Shown here: in pieces, positions 55,948 through 63,139 of the stretch
Layout: every line of letters begins with the position of its first letter
How positions within the stretch are numbered: the first letter of the stretch is position 1
Source of the DNA: Streptomyces sp. JH34
GTDB lineage: Bacteria > Actinomycetota > Actinomycetes > Streptomycetales > Streptomycetaceae
Direction of reading: 5' to 3'
Assembly (NCBI RefSeq): GCF_029428875.1
Contig: NZ_JAJSOO010000001.1
Span: 1,612,001-1,676,000 of the forward strand
DNA length: 64,000 nucleotides
The notes under the pieces: model-generated
Told to the model about the DNA's origin: nothing
Seen by the model: only the letters and a program-made list of their open reading frames with translations
Databases searched by the model: none
Translations under genes and position numbers: made by a program

Positions 55948-55985
55948 CGGGGGCCGTCCTCGTGCCCGCGCGGGCAGGACGGAGC

Positions 55986-56015
55986 GGCCGCTCCCGTCAT
56001 GGCGTGGGAGCGGCC
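55986..56015 (-). terminator. Intercistronic hairpin ahead of the giant gene
   Basis: A perfect 10-bp stem (GGCCGCTCCC/GGGAGCGGCC) with a 10-base loop lies between the WXG100-like gene and the giant gene. It could act as an attenuator or protect the upstream message. Confidence 0.5.
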
Positions 56016-56028
56016 TGCGGCGCGGAGG

Positions 56029-56397
56029 TCAGCGGCGCCCATGCCCGCCCGGGCCGTCGAGTCCATCGGTGTTGATGCGGTTGGTGCCCTGCTCGACGTT
56101 CTCGATGTTGCGGTCGCGGGTGTCCTTCATCATCCGTACGTTGCCGAGCGTGGCGTCGGTGATGCCCACCAGTGCGTCACGGATGGACAGCATGGTGTCC
56201 TTCGTGGTCTGCCGTTCCTTCTGCTCCTGCGGCTTGGCCTTCTCCGCGAACTCGCCCTCCGTGCCCGGCCAGCTGACCGTGGGTGCCAGCTCGTCGAGGA
56301 ACTCCTCGGTCATGCTCCTGGTCAGGGTGCCGATCTCCTCGAGCTGCTTGGCCAGGGCCTCGATGCGATGCGGGTCTACGTAGTACCGCTGTCCCAT
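56029..56397 (-). CDS. WXG100-like T7SS protein
   Basis: 122 residues from ATG 56397 (GAGAGGAC upstream). Two long helices meet at SWPGTEGEF, where W-P-G is the WXG100 hairpin motif. The helices start IEALAKQLEEIGTL and continue KERQTTKDTMLSIRDALVG. Such small proteins form dimers and are exported by the EccC-powered T7SS, often as partners for larger toxins. It lies two bases after the YbaB-like gene and 81 bases before the giant gene, which makes it the best candidate for a dedicated partner of the giant head. Confidence 0.8.
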   Translation of the reverse strand: MGQRYYVDPHRIEALAKQLEEIGTLTRSMTEEFLDELAPTVSWPGTEGEFAEKAKPQEQKERQTTKDTMLSIRDALVGITDATLGNVRMMKDTRDRNIENVEQGTNRINTDGLDGPGGHGRR

Positions 56398-56399
56398 CG

Positions 56400-56855
56400 T
56401 CAGTCCTCTCCCTCTTCGCCGATCGCGTCCCGCCAGGCGGGCGCGGCCTGAGCATCGCGAGCCGTGTCCCCGTCGTCCTCGCGCAACACCTCGGGACCGA
56501 AGATGCGCTCCCAGTCCATCTCGAAGCCCTTCAGCTCCGGCACGTTGCTGCTGGGCTCGGCGAAGGGCGCCATCGCCTTCATCACATGACGGTTCATCTT
56601 GAGGCGTGCCGCGCTCGCGGCCTCCAGAACGCTGGCGGCCAACTCCTGCGGTGACATGTCGCGGTACTTGTTCTCCAGGAAGTCGATCCCGGTCAGCTCA
56701 CCCTGCGGGCCCGCGGTGGCTCGGACCGCACGGTCGGAGGAGAGTGCTGCGAACGACGCCGTCCGCAGCTCGCGTTCGGTGCGTGCGACCGCCTCCTGGG
56801 CCGACTGCAGTTCGGCCATGGCCTTCTCGAGGCGCTTCTCCAGCGGTTCCGTCAT
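56400..56855 (-). CDS. YbaB/EbfC-family-like protein
   Basis: 151 residues from ATG 56855 (GGGAGGGAAC upstream). A long N-terminal helix (LEKRLEKAMAELQSAQEAVARTERELR) is followed by a small beta/alpha domain with GELTGIDFLENKYRDMSPQELAASVLEAASAARLKM, matching the YbaB/EbfC fold. Family members bind DNA as dimers. In actinobacterial T7SS loci YbaB-like proteins are frequent and may instead act as chaperones. The C-terminus is acidic. It lies two bases upstream of the WXG100-like gene, so both are surely co-translated. Confidence 0.75.
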   Translation of the reverse strand: MTEPLEKRLEKAMAELQSAQEAVARTERELRTASFAALSSDRAVRATAGPQGELTGIDFLENKYRDMSPQELAASVLEAASAARLKMNRHVMKAMAPFAEPSSNVPELKGFEMDWERIFGPEVLREDDGDTARDAQAAPAWRDAIGEEGED

Positions 56856-56964
56856 GCTCGTTCCCTCCCTCTCCGTCCGTCTGTCCGTGCGTCCGGGTGC
56901 TCTCGCGCCCACCGGGCCGTGTCCGGCCACGGTCACCGGCCACTGTGTTGATCTTGCCTGGTGA

Positions 56965-56990
56965 CGACCCCGCTGTGGAAGCCGGGGTCG
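56965..56990 (-). terminator. Intercistronic hairpin after the AAWKG gene
   Basis: An 8-bp stem (CGACCCCG/CGGGGTCG) with a 10-base loop sits 46 bases past the AAWKG gene stop and before the YbaB-like gene. Confidence 0.4.
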
Positions 56991-57035
56991 GTCCGGGCCG
57001 CTCTCACCGCCATCGGGGCCGCACCTGGGTGGTGG

Positions 57036-60000
57036 TCACCGGCCGATCACCGACGGGGTGCCGCCCTCCTCGGTGCCCCACACGTCCGCGTCCTCTTCGA
57101 GGTAGTCGGCGGACGTGGTGGGCCTGCGGCCCGGCTCGGCCGGCTCCTCGGGGGAATCGCCGCCGGTGGTCGTCACCCGGGAGGCCGGGGACAGGAAGGT
57201 GTCGCTGTCCTCCTGCCGGTTCCACGGGCTGCGCCGACGGCGGGTGCGGCGCTCGCTCTCCTCCGCCGCGTCGACCAGGACGGAACGCACGCGCTCGCCG
57301 TTGCCCTTCTCGCCGCCGGCGCCCATGCCGCCCATGCCGCCGCCCATCGGCATCCCGGGGCTGCCGGGCGTGCCGGGGGCACCGGGGGCACCTCCGGCGC
57401 CCCCGGCGGCAGCGAGCGGGGTTCCCACGCCGGCGGTGGCACTGTCGGAGAGGGGGGCGACCTGGCCCGTCCCGATGCCGTCCAAGGAGGCTCCCGGGAT
57501 GCCGCCGCCTGCCGCACCGGCAGTCATCTGGCCCCCGCTGAGGCCCAGTTCGGAGAACGGTACGTCGCGGCTGGTGGTGCCACCACCGCCGCCACCGCCG
57601 GAACCACCGAGGCCATCCAGATCACCGAGGCCACCCAGCTCGTCGAGGATTCCTGAACTGTTGGTCGGAATCGACGAGTTGAGGTCCTTCAGGTCCACCG
57701 TCTCGGTCCTGCCCTGGGCATCGGTGACGGTGGCGACGCCGGTGTCCGGGTTGATGATCTGCTTGCTGCCGTCCGGGAAGGTGGTCGTCAGCTGGCCGTC
57801 GTCCAGGAAGGTCGTGGAGCCGTCCGGGTTGTTCACCCTCGCCCCGTGGGTGAGATCGGTCTCCACGGTGGAGCCGTCCGGACCGGTGCTGGTCAGCATC
57901 CCGCTCTCCGGATCGAAGCGCGTCGAGCCACCGTCCGCGAACATCGTGGCGAAGTCGCCGTCGACGAGTCCGGTCTGCCCGCCCGTCGGGGTCTCCAGGC
58001 CGTCCAGGTTCCCGAGGCCACCCAGATCTCCCAGGCCGCCGTTCCCGCTGTTCAGATTCCCGAGGTTGCCGAGGTTCTCGGTCGTGACGGTGCCGTCGGG
58101 AGCGGTGGAGACGGCCTGACCGGTCGCCGGGTCCACGACCTGCTTGGTGCCGTCGGGGAACGTGGTGGTCAGCTTCCCGTCGTCACCCAGCGAGGTCACC
58201 GACCCGTCCGAGTTGGTCACCTGCCCGAGCTCACCCAGGTCCTGCGTGGTGACACTGCCGTCCGGATGCGTGGTGGTCAGCTGACCGGTGTCCGGGTCGA
58301 ACTGCGTGCTACTGCCGTCCGGGAAGTCCGTCGTCAGACCGTTGTTGCCGAGTTCGACGCTGCCCCCGGTCGGCGTCTCCAGGGAGCCACCGGCACCACC
58401 GTTCAGATTCCCGAGGTTGCCGAGGTTCTCGGTCGTGACGGTGCCGTCGGGAGCGGTGGAGACGGCCTGACCGGTCGCCGGGTCCACGACCTGCTTGGTG
58501 CCGTCGGGGAACGTGGTGGTCAGCTTGCCGTCGTCACCCAGCGAGGTCACCGACCCGTCCGAGTTGGTCACCTGCCCCAGCTCACCCAGGTCCTGCGTGG
58601 TGACACTGCCGTCCGGATGCGTGGTGGTCAGCTGACCGGTGTCCGGGTCGAACTGCGTACTGCTGCCGTCCGGGAAGTCCGTCGTCAGACCGTTGTCACC
58701 GAGTTCGACGCTGCCCCCGGTCGGCGTCTCCAGGGAGCCACCGGCACCACCGTTCAGGTCACCGAGGTTGCCCAGGTCGCCGATCGAGTCGGTGGGCAGC
58801 GAGGAGTTGATGTCGCCGAGGTCTCCGAGGCCGCCGTTTCCGCTGTTCAGACCGCCGAGGTTGCCGAGGTTCTCGGTCGTGACGGTGCCGTCGGGAGCGG
58901 TGGAGACCGCTTGGCCGGTCGCCGGGTCCACGACCTGCTTGGTGCCGTCGGGGAACGTCGTCGTCAGCTTGCCGTCGTCACCCAGCGAGGTCACCGACCC
59001 GTCCGGGTTGGTCACCCGTGCGCCGTCACCCAGGTTCTGCGTGGTGACACTGCCGTCCGGATGCGTGGTGGTCAGCACACCGCTGTCCGGGTCGAACTGC
59101 GTGCTGCTGCCGTCCGGGAAGTCCGTGGTCAATCCATTGTCACCGAGCTGGGTGCTGCCCCCGGTCGGCGTGTCCAGGGAGCCGCCGGCACCACCGTTCA
59201 GGTCACCGAGGTTGCCCAGGTTCTGGGCGATCGCCTCGTTGGCCGCGTCGGTGGCGTTCTTCGTCCCGCCGGGGCCGTTGTTGAGGTTGCCGAGGCTGCC
59301 GAGGTTCTGGGAGACGGGCGGCACGACCCCTGCGGGCGACTGGTTCTCGCCACCGGGGTTGTTCACGTCGCCGAGGTTGCCGAGCTCCTCGGTGATCGTG
59401 TTGTTCAGGTCGTCGGCGCCGCTCGGGTTGTTGATGTTGCCGAGATCACCGTTGCTCTCGGTGACCGGCACGTTGAACAGGTCGTCGAGGTTCTGTGTGT
59501 TGGGAGCGTTCGGATCGTTGAGGCCGCCGAGGCTCTCCTCCACGATCTTCTGCTGCTCCTCGGCCTCCCGCTTGGCCTCCTCCTGCTCGCGCTTCTGCTC
59601 CTCGCGCAGCTCGTCCTGGTACTTCTTGTCCTCGTCGCGCTGCTGGTTCTGCTCGTTCCGCAGATCCTCCTGGAGCTTCTTGGCCTCCTCCTGTTCGCGC
59701 TTCTGTTCCTCGCGCAGCTCGTCCTGGTACTTCTTGTCCTCCTCGCGCTGCTGGTTCTGCTCGTTCCGCAGCTCGTCCTGGAGCTTCTTGTCCTCCTCTC
59801 GCTGCAGCCTCTGTTCCTCGCGCAGCTCGTCCTGGTACTTCTTGTCCTCCTCGCGCTGCTTCCGCTGTTCCTCGCGCAGCTCGTCCTGGTACTGCTTGTT
59901 CTCCGCGTTCTCCTTCTTGATCTCCTCCTTCTCCTCCTCGAGCTTCTTCTCCTCGTACTCCTCCGAGGCCGTGCTGGTCGACTTCGGTTTGGGTACGTTG

Positions 60001-61205
60001 TCGGCGAAGTCCTTGCCCAGGTCGAGGAAGTGGTTGTTCAGAGCCGACTGGACCTGGCGGGCGGGGGTGACCAGGAGATCGTCGACGCCCCTGTTCCAGA
60101 TCTCGACCGCCTTGTCGCCGACCTTGGCCCAGTTGGCGATGTCGGAGAGGTCCCCGTAGTCGGGGTGCACCTGGGAGAAACCGGCCTGCGGGCTGTGGCT
60201 CACGGTCGTCGTGTAGCGGCTGGTGTAGGACTTGATGTCCGTCTTGGCCACGTTCTCGGCGTCCACCCACTGCGCGAGGTCGTCCAGGACGTAGCGCAGG
60301 ACCCGGTGCGGGTCGTAGTACGGGGACTTGGCCCACGTCAGCCACGCGGACAACAGCGTGTTGGCGGCGTCCACCAGGTAGGAGCGGCCCAGGGAGAGCG
60401 CCCGCGAGTAGACCGTGTTACCCGTTCCGGTCTCGTCCCCCGTGCCGGGCGAGGAGTTGAAGGTCTCGACGTAGCTGTCGTAGTTCTCGCGGACCTTCTT
60501 CAGCAGGCTGCGGAAGACCTCGGCGGCCTCGCCCTTCCAGCTGGCGTCGTCCCGGCCGAAGCGGTCCTCCCAGTCCTTCAGCAGCGGCGCCTGGTCCTTG
60601 AAGAACTTCGCCGCGAAGTCGAAGGAGTCGCCCGTCCGGTTGAAGGAGTTCAGGTCCACCACGGCTTCCTCGGCCACACCGAGGTTGCTGAACCGGGCGT
60701 CCTGGGTGCCGCCCTTGAGGAGTTCGAGGAGCGCCGCCCGCGGCCCGTTCATGTACTGGGCGAGCGGGATGGTGCTCATCTTGTCCTTGTTGTAGTCCGT
60801 GAACTCGTTGCCTTCACGGACCTGGACGTTGTGCACGTCGTCGGAGTCGGTACCGGCGAAGATGACCTCCTCACCGGCCTTCACCCGCCCCTCGAAGACG
60901 ATGCGGGCCTGCATGATGGAGCGCTTCTTGCCGCTGTCGAAGAACCATATGTCGTAGTCCTCGCCCTTGTTCTGCAGGAAGCCGGAGTCCTTGACGAGCA
61001 GGCTGAGGCTGCGCTCCTTGATGTCCATCCGGAAGAGCTTGCCGCCGTGGTCGGAGCGGAGCTTGTCGAAGACGGTGGCGCGGTCCGGCACGGGATAGCC
61101 GGTGATGTGGGTGACCAGGGTGGCCCAGGTGTCGGCAGACGCTGCGCCGGTGTCGTCGTACTTGTCGATGTTGGTGACGGAGTTGGGATCGTACCGATCG
61201 GCCAC
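57036..61205 (-). CDS. AAWKG-type T7SS protein with coiled coil and PDG beta repeats
   Basis: 1,389 residues from ATG 61205 (AAGGG upstream). Residues 1-400 form a helical/mixed head with ASWKGEAAEVF (Trp223), the motif that names the AAWKG family. Residues about 416-556 are a highly charged coiled coil built from YQDELREEQ-type heptads. Then come Asn/Gly/Leu repeats (GNLGDLN) and long beta repeats with FPDG and HPDG turns, resembling bacterial FPDG-type beta-roll segments. The end is Gly/Pro/Met-rich and then polar. No Sec signal or membrane span. It is probably secreted by the T7SS and could bind the wall or bundle with the giant protein. Confidence 0.8.
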   Translation of the reverse strand: MADRYDPNSVTNIDKYDDTGAASADTWATLVTHITGYPVPDRATVFDKLRSDHGGKLFRMDIKERSLSLLVKDSGFLQNKGEDYDIWFFDSGKKRSIMQARIVFEGRVKAGEEVIFAGTDSDDVHNVQVREGNEFTDYNKDKMSTIPLAQYMNGPRAALLELLKGGTQDARFSNLGVAEEAVVDLNSFNRTGDSFDFAAKFFKDQAPLLKDWEDRFGRDDASWKGEAAEVFRSLLKKVRENYDSYVETFNSSPGTGDETGTGNTVYSRALSLGRSYLVDAANTLLSAWLTWAKSPYYDPHRVLRYVLDDLAQWVDAENVAKTDIKSYTSRYTTTVSHSPQAGFSQVHPDYGDLSDIANWAKVGDKAVEIWNRGVDDLLVTPARQVQSALNNHFLDLGKDFADNVPKPKSTSTASEEYEEKKLEEEKEEIKKENAENKQYQDELREEQRKQREEDKKYQDELREEQRLQREEDKKLQDELRNEQNQQREEDKKYQDELREEQKREQEEAKKLQEDLRNEQNQQRDEDKKYQDELREEQKREQEEAKREAEEQQKIVEESLGGLNDPNAPNTQNLDDLFNVPVTESNGDLGNINNPSGADDLNNTITEELGNLGDVNNPGGENQSPAGVVPPVSQNLGSLGNLNNGPGGTKNATDAANEAIAQNLGNLGDLNGGAGGSLDTPTGGSTQLGDNGLTTDFPDGSSTQFDPDSGVLTTTHPDGSVTTQNLGDGARVTNPDGSVTSLGDDGKLTTTFPDGTKQVVDPATGQAVSTAPDGTVTTENLGNLGGLNSGNGGLGDLGDINSSLPTDSIGDLGNLGDLNGGAGGSLETPTGGSVELGDNGLTTDFPDGSSTQFDPDTGQLTTTHPDGSVTTQDLGELGQVTNSDGSVTSLGDDGKLTTTFPDGTKQVVDPATGQAVSTAPDGTVTTENLGNLGNLNGGAGGSLETPTGGSVELGNNGLTTDFPDGSSTQFDPDTGQLTTTHPDGSVTTQDLGELGQVTNSDGSVTSLGDDGKLTTTFPDGTKQVVDPATGQAVSTAPDGTVTTENLGNLGNLNSGNGGLGDLGGLGNLDGLETPTGGQTGLVDGDFATMFADGGSTRFDPESGMLTSTGPDGSTVETDLTHGARVNNPDGSTTFLDDGQLTTTFPDGSKQIINPDTGVATVTDAQGRTETVDLKDLNSSIPTNSSGILDELGGLGDLDGLGGSGGGGGGGTTSRDVPFSELGLSGGQMTAGAAGGGIPGASLDGIGTGQVAPLSDSATAGVGTPLAAAGGAGGAPGAPGTPGSPGMPMGGGMGGMGAGGEKGNGERVRSVLVDAAEESERRTRRRRSPWNRQEDSDTFLSPASRVTTTGGDSPEEPAEPGRRPTTSADYLEEDADVWGTEEGGTPSVIGR
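57990..59200 (-). repeat. Near-identical 351-bp repeats in the AAWKG gene
   Basis: A unit encoding 117 residues (LTTDFPDGSSTQFDPD ... TTENLGNLGNLN) recurs at a 351-base step, then at a 444-base step where an extra 31 residues are inserted. A more diverged copy lies at 57690-57980. Base identity is close to complete between the two inner copies. Confidence 0.85.
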
Positions 61206-61333
61206 CGGGCACCCTTTCTGGTCGGTTGTCGTCCGCGCCGGCCTGCCGCCCGTCCGCGCGGGGGTACAACCGGGTGTTTCTCACGTGCGTGTGCTGAGCG
61301 GCTGAGGCGTCCCCGCCACACGCGGCACCGGAG

Positions 61334-61798
61334 TCAGGTGCCCTCTGTCTCCGATGACCCGCTGGTGAGCGTGTCGACCTCTTCGAAGGTCTGCAGCAGT
61401 GTCTGGGCGTCGATCGCGTCCAGGTTCTTGTTCTTGGTCTTGTTGGCCTCTTCGATGGTGTCGGTGAGCGCTTCCTGCAGCTCCTTGAAGAGGTCCATCT
61501 GGTCGCCGAGCAGCTTGTCGATCGCCTCGGCCGCGGTGCGGACCCCCTCGATCAGCTTGGGTCCCGAGACCAGCGTCTCGGTGGCCATCTTGCCGATGCG
61601 CAGGAGCTGCTGGCCCTGCACGAGGTTGTCCGGGCTGGTGTGCCCGTCGATGAGGTCACCGAGCGGCCGGATGTTGGGCGGCTCGCCGTCCTCCCGGTGC
61701 TTCTTCGCCTTGGTGTAAACCGGCTGCACCTCGTTGTCCCGGAAGTTCTCCATCTGCTTGAGGTCGAAATGCTTGACGTCGGCCTTCTCACCAGCCAT
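61334..61798 (-). CDS. Small helical T7SS locus protein
   Basis: 154 residues from ATG 61798, with an ideal AGGAGGACG site. It is almost fully helical (LKQMENFRDNEVQPVYTKAKKH; LGDQMDLFKELQEALTDTIEEANKTKNKNL), with no WxG turn, signal peptide or membrane span. Size and place between WXG100 and AAWKG genes suggest an ESX-type secreted helical protein or a chaperone. A strong hairpin separates it from the WXG100 gene. No family name is assigned. Confidence 0.65.
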   Translation of the reverse strand: MAGEKADVKHFDLKQMENFRDNEVQPVYTKAKKHREDGEPPNIRPLGDLIDGHTSPDNLVQGQQLLRIGKMATETLVSGPKLIEGVRTAAEAIDKLLGDQMDLFKELQEALTDTIEEANKTKNKNLDAIDAQTLLQTFEEVDTLTSGSSETEGT

Positions 61799-61879
61799 GG
61801 GACGTCCTCCTGCCGTTCGGTACCGGACGGAACGCGGGCCGGCCGGACGAAGAGGAGTCCGGCCGGCCCCGGGGACCTG

Positions 61880-61926
61880 CCGTGCGGGTCGTGCCGGGGC
61901 ACGACGCCCCGACACGACCCGCACGG
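61880..61926 (-). terminator. Very strong hairpin between WXG100 gene and helical protein gene
   Basis: A 14-bp outer stem (CCGTGCGGGTCGTG and complement) continues, after one mismatch, into a 6-bp inner stem (CGGGGC/GCCCCG) with a 5-base loop. It begins six bases after the WXG100 stop. It probably ends most transcripts there and stabilises the WXG100 message. Confidence 0.7.
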
Positions 61927-61932
61927 AAGACC

Positions 61933-62241
61933 TCAGCGAGCTCGCACATTGCCCCAGTTGTCGGCGCTCCTGCGCTCGTCACGGGAGTGGTTGTCGTGGA
62001 TGCTCTGGACCAGGTCACCGCTGTCGCCGAGGAGCAGGGCCATGTTCTTGGTGGCCTGGTCCCACTCCGCCTGGACTCCGCGGTACATCTGCTGGTCGTC
62101 ACCCTCCCAGGACAGCACGAGCGGCTTCAGCTCGTCCTCCAGGTTGTTGAGGGTCGTGATGATCTGCTGGGTCTGGCCCTTCAGCTCCTCAATCGCGTTC
62201 CGGACCGTGGAGTACTGCACATCGATGATGCCGTCGGCCAT
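61933..62241 (-). CDS. WXG100 family protein
   Basis: 102 residues from ATG 62241 (GAGAGGAGACG site). Helix one (YSTVRNAIEELKGQTQQIITTLNNLEDEL) and helix two (YRGVQAEWDQATKNMALLL) are joined by LSWEGDDQQMY with the W-E-G turn. This is the canonical ESAT-6/CFP-10 fold exported by the T7SS. YRGVQAEWD contains a Y-x7-D spacing only loosely like the YxxxD/E export signal. It pairs with the upstream WXG100-like gene, 93 bases away. Confidence 0.92.
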   Translation of the reverse strand: MADGIIDVQYSTVRNAIEELKGQTQQIITTLNNLEDELKPLVLSWEGDDQQMYRGVQAEWDQATKNMALLLGDSGDLVQSIHDNHSRDERRSADNWGNVRAR

Positions 62242-62292
62242 GACGTCTCCTCTCGGGTGGCCGGGCGTCAAGGCCCGGGAAGCTCACGGGTG

Positions 62293-62314
62293 CCGGCCCC
62301 CTCGAAGGGGCCGG
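62293..62314 (-). terminator. Hairpin between the two WXG100 genes
   Basis: CCGGCCCC/GGGGCCGG makes an 8-bp stem with a 6-base loop, 20 bases past the first WXG100-like gene's stop. Confidence 0.5.
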
Positions 62315-62334
62315 ATGCCGCTGGGGGGGGTGGG

Positions 62335-62670
62335 TCAGCGCAGCGCTTCGAAGACACCCTGGCTGGTCTTGCTGTTGAGCACCTCGGTCAGGTCCTGGTT
62401 CTCCTTCGCCAGGCGGTTGGCCGAGGTCACGTTCTCCTGGAGCGCGTCGATCATCTTGCTGATCTGGACGACGACCTTCTGCGCCTCGGAGTTCCAGCTG
62501 CGGAAGAGCTTCAGCAGAGCCTGGCCCTCGTCGCCGCCGACACCCGAACGCGCCGCGACCTCGGCCACGTTGTTCTGGATCTTCTCGACCGCGGCCCGGG
62601 CCGACTCCAGGGAGGAGACACCTCCCAAGCCCTTGGCATATTCCGCTTTCCTGCCGGAACCGTCCGCCAT
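62335..62670 (-). CDS. WXG100-like protein with variant WNS turn
   Basis: 111 residues from ATG 62670 (AAGGGAGCG site). Helical hairpin: LESARAAVEKIQNNVAEVAARSG, then LFRSWNSEAQKVVVQISKMIDALQENV. The WxG turn reads W-N-S, so the Gly is missing, as in some CFP-10-like partners. It heads the WXG100 operon and is likely the dimer partner of the canonical WXG100 protein behind it. Confidence 0.82.
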   Translation of the reverse strand: MADGSGRKAEYAKGLGGVSSLESARAAVEKIQNNVAEVAARSGVGGDEGQALLKLFRSWNSEAQKVVVQISKMIDALQENVTSANRLAKENQDLTEVLNSKTSQGVFEALR

Positions 62671-62718
62671 GTCACGCTCCCTTCGTTCAGGCGAGTCTCC
62701 TCGCACCGTTGCCCGCTG

Positions 62719-62748
62719 AGGCTAAAGAGAATCCACCGTCCGGCGCAA
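62719..62748 (-). promoter_or_regulatory. Weak candidate promoter for the WXG100 operon
   Basis: On the minus strand TTGCGC (62743-62748) and TAGCCT (62719-62724) are 18 bases apart, giving a leader of about 40 bases. Match to consensus is only partial. The rest of 62671-62899 has no gene. Confidence 0.25.
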
Positions 62749-62899
62749 CGGATGCTGGGAAGATTTGAGCATAGGTCAGCTCGCCGGAATCCCTGCACGG
62801 CAATGGAGTTGTCGAGATGTTTCCGCAAAATGAACATGCGACACCCGGTGGGCAGGGCGGATGGGCCGCCAACGCCCCGTTCCGAATCATGCGGTCAGT

Positions 62900-62945
62900 A
62901 AACGGGCGGCCCTTCGCCGTGAACGGTCATCGGAGCCGCCCGTTT
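62900..62945 (-). terminator. Terminator between eccB and the WXG100 genes
   Basis: AAACGGGCGGC and its exact complement form an 11-bp stem around 24 bases; on the minus strand the stem ends in GTTT. It lies about 195 bases after the eccB stop, so eccB and the WXG100 genes are separate transcription units. Confidence 0.6.
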
Positions 62946-63026
62946 CCGGTGAAGCGGGCGTGACCGGGGGCCGGGCCTCCGGGAGCGCGGCGGTCGAAAA
63001 AGTTTGAGCAAATTCTGAGCTTTCGC

Positions 63027-63045
63027 GCCGCGTTCGACGCGCGGC
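63027..63045 (-). terminator. Small hairpin after eccB
   Basis: GCCGCG/CGCGGC, a 6-bp stem with a 7-base loop, 95 bases past the eccB stop. It may be an accessory terminator. Confidence 0.25.
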
Positions 63046-63139
63046 TAATTCACCTCAGAGCGACGAGAGCGCAGCATAAAGTGACACCCGCCCTCCCCGT
63101 CCCATTCCTCGACGCTGTGGGAGCCGGTTGCCGGGGTGT

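Noticed and set aside
18436..54468. Very long plus-strand open frames opposite the giant gene (for example 49291-54468, 29044-33657, 22819-26979).
   Set aside because: They are mirror frames of a GC-rich gene with G/C third positions. Their translations are Arg/Gly/Val-rich without domains or ribosome sites.
18166..55947. Polyketide synthase or non-ribosomal peptide synthetase as explanation for the huge ORF.
   Set aside because: No ketosynthase, acyltransferase, adenylation, condensation or carrier motifs are seen; the T7SS context and toxin domains fit instead.
57990..59200. Transposon-type direct repeats.
   Set aside because: The repeats are in frame, step by multiples of three and encode repeating beta units; no transposase or terminal inverted repeats were found.
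57846..61718. A 1,290-codon plus-strand frame opposite the AAWKG gene.
   Set aside because: Its Leu/Val-rich repeats are the antisense of the coiled coil and FPDG repeats; no start signal or domain is present.
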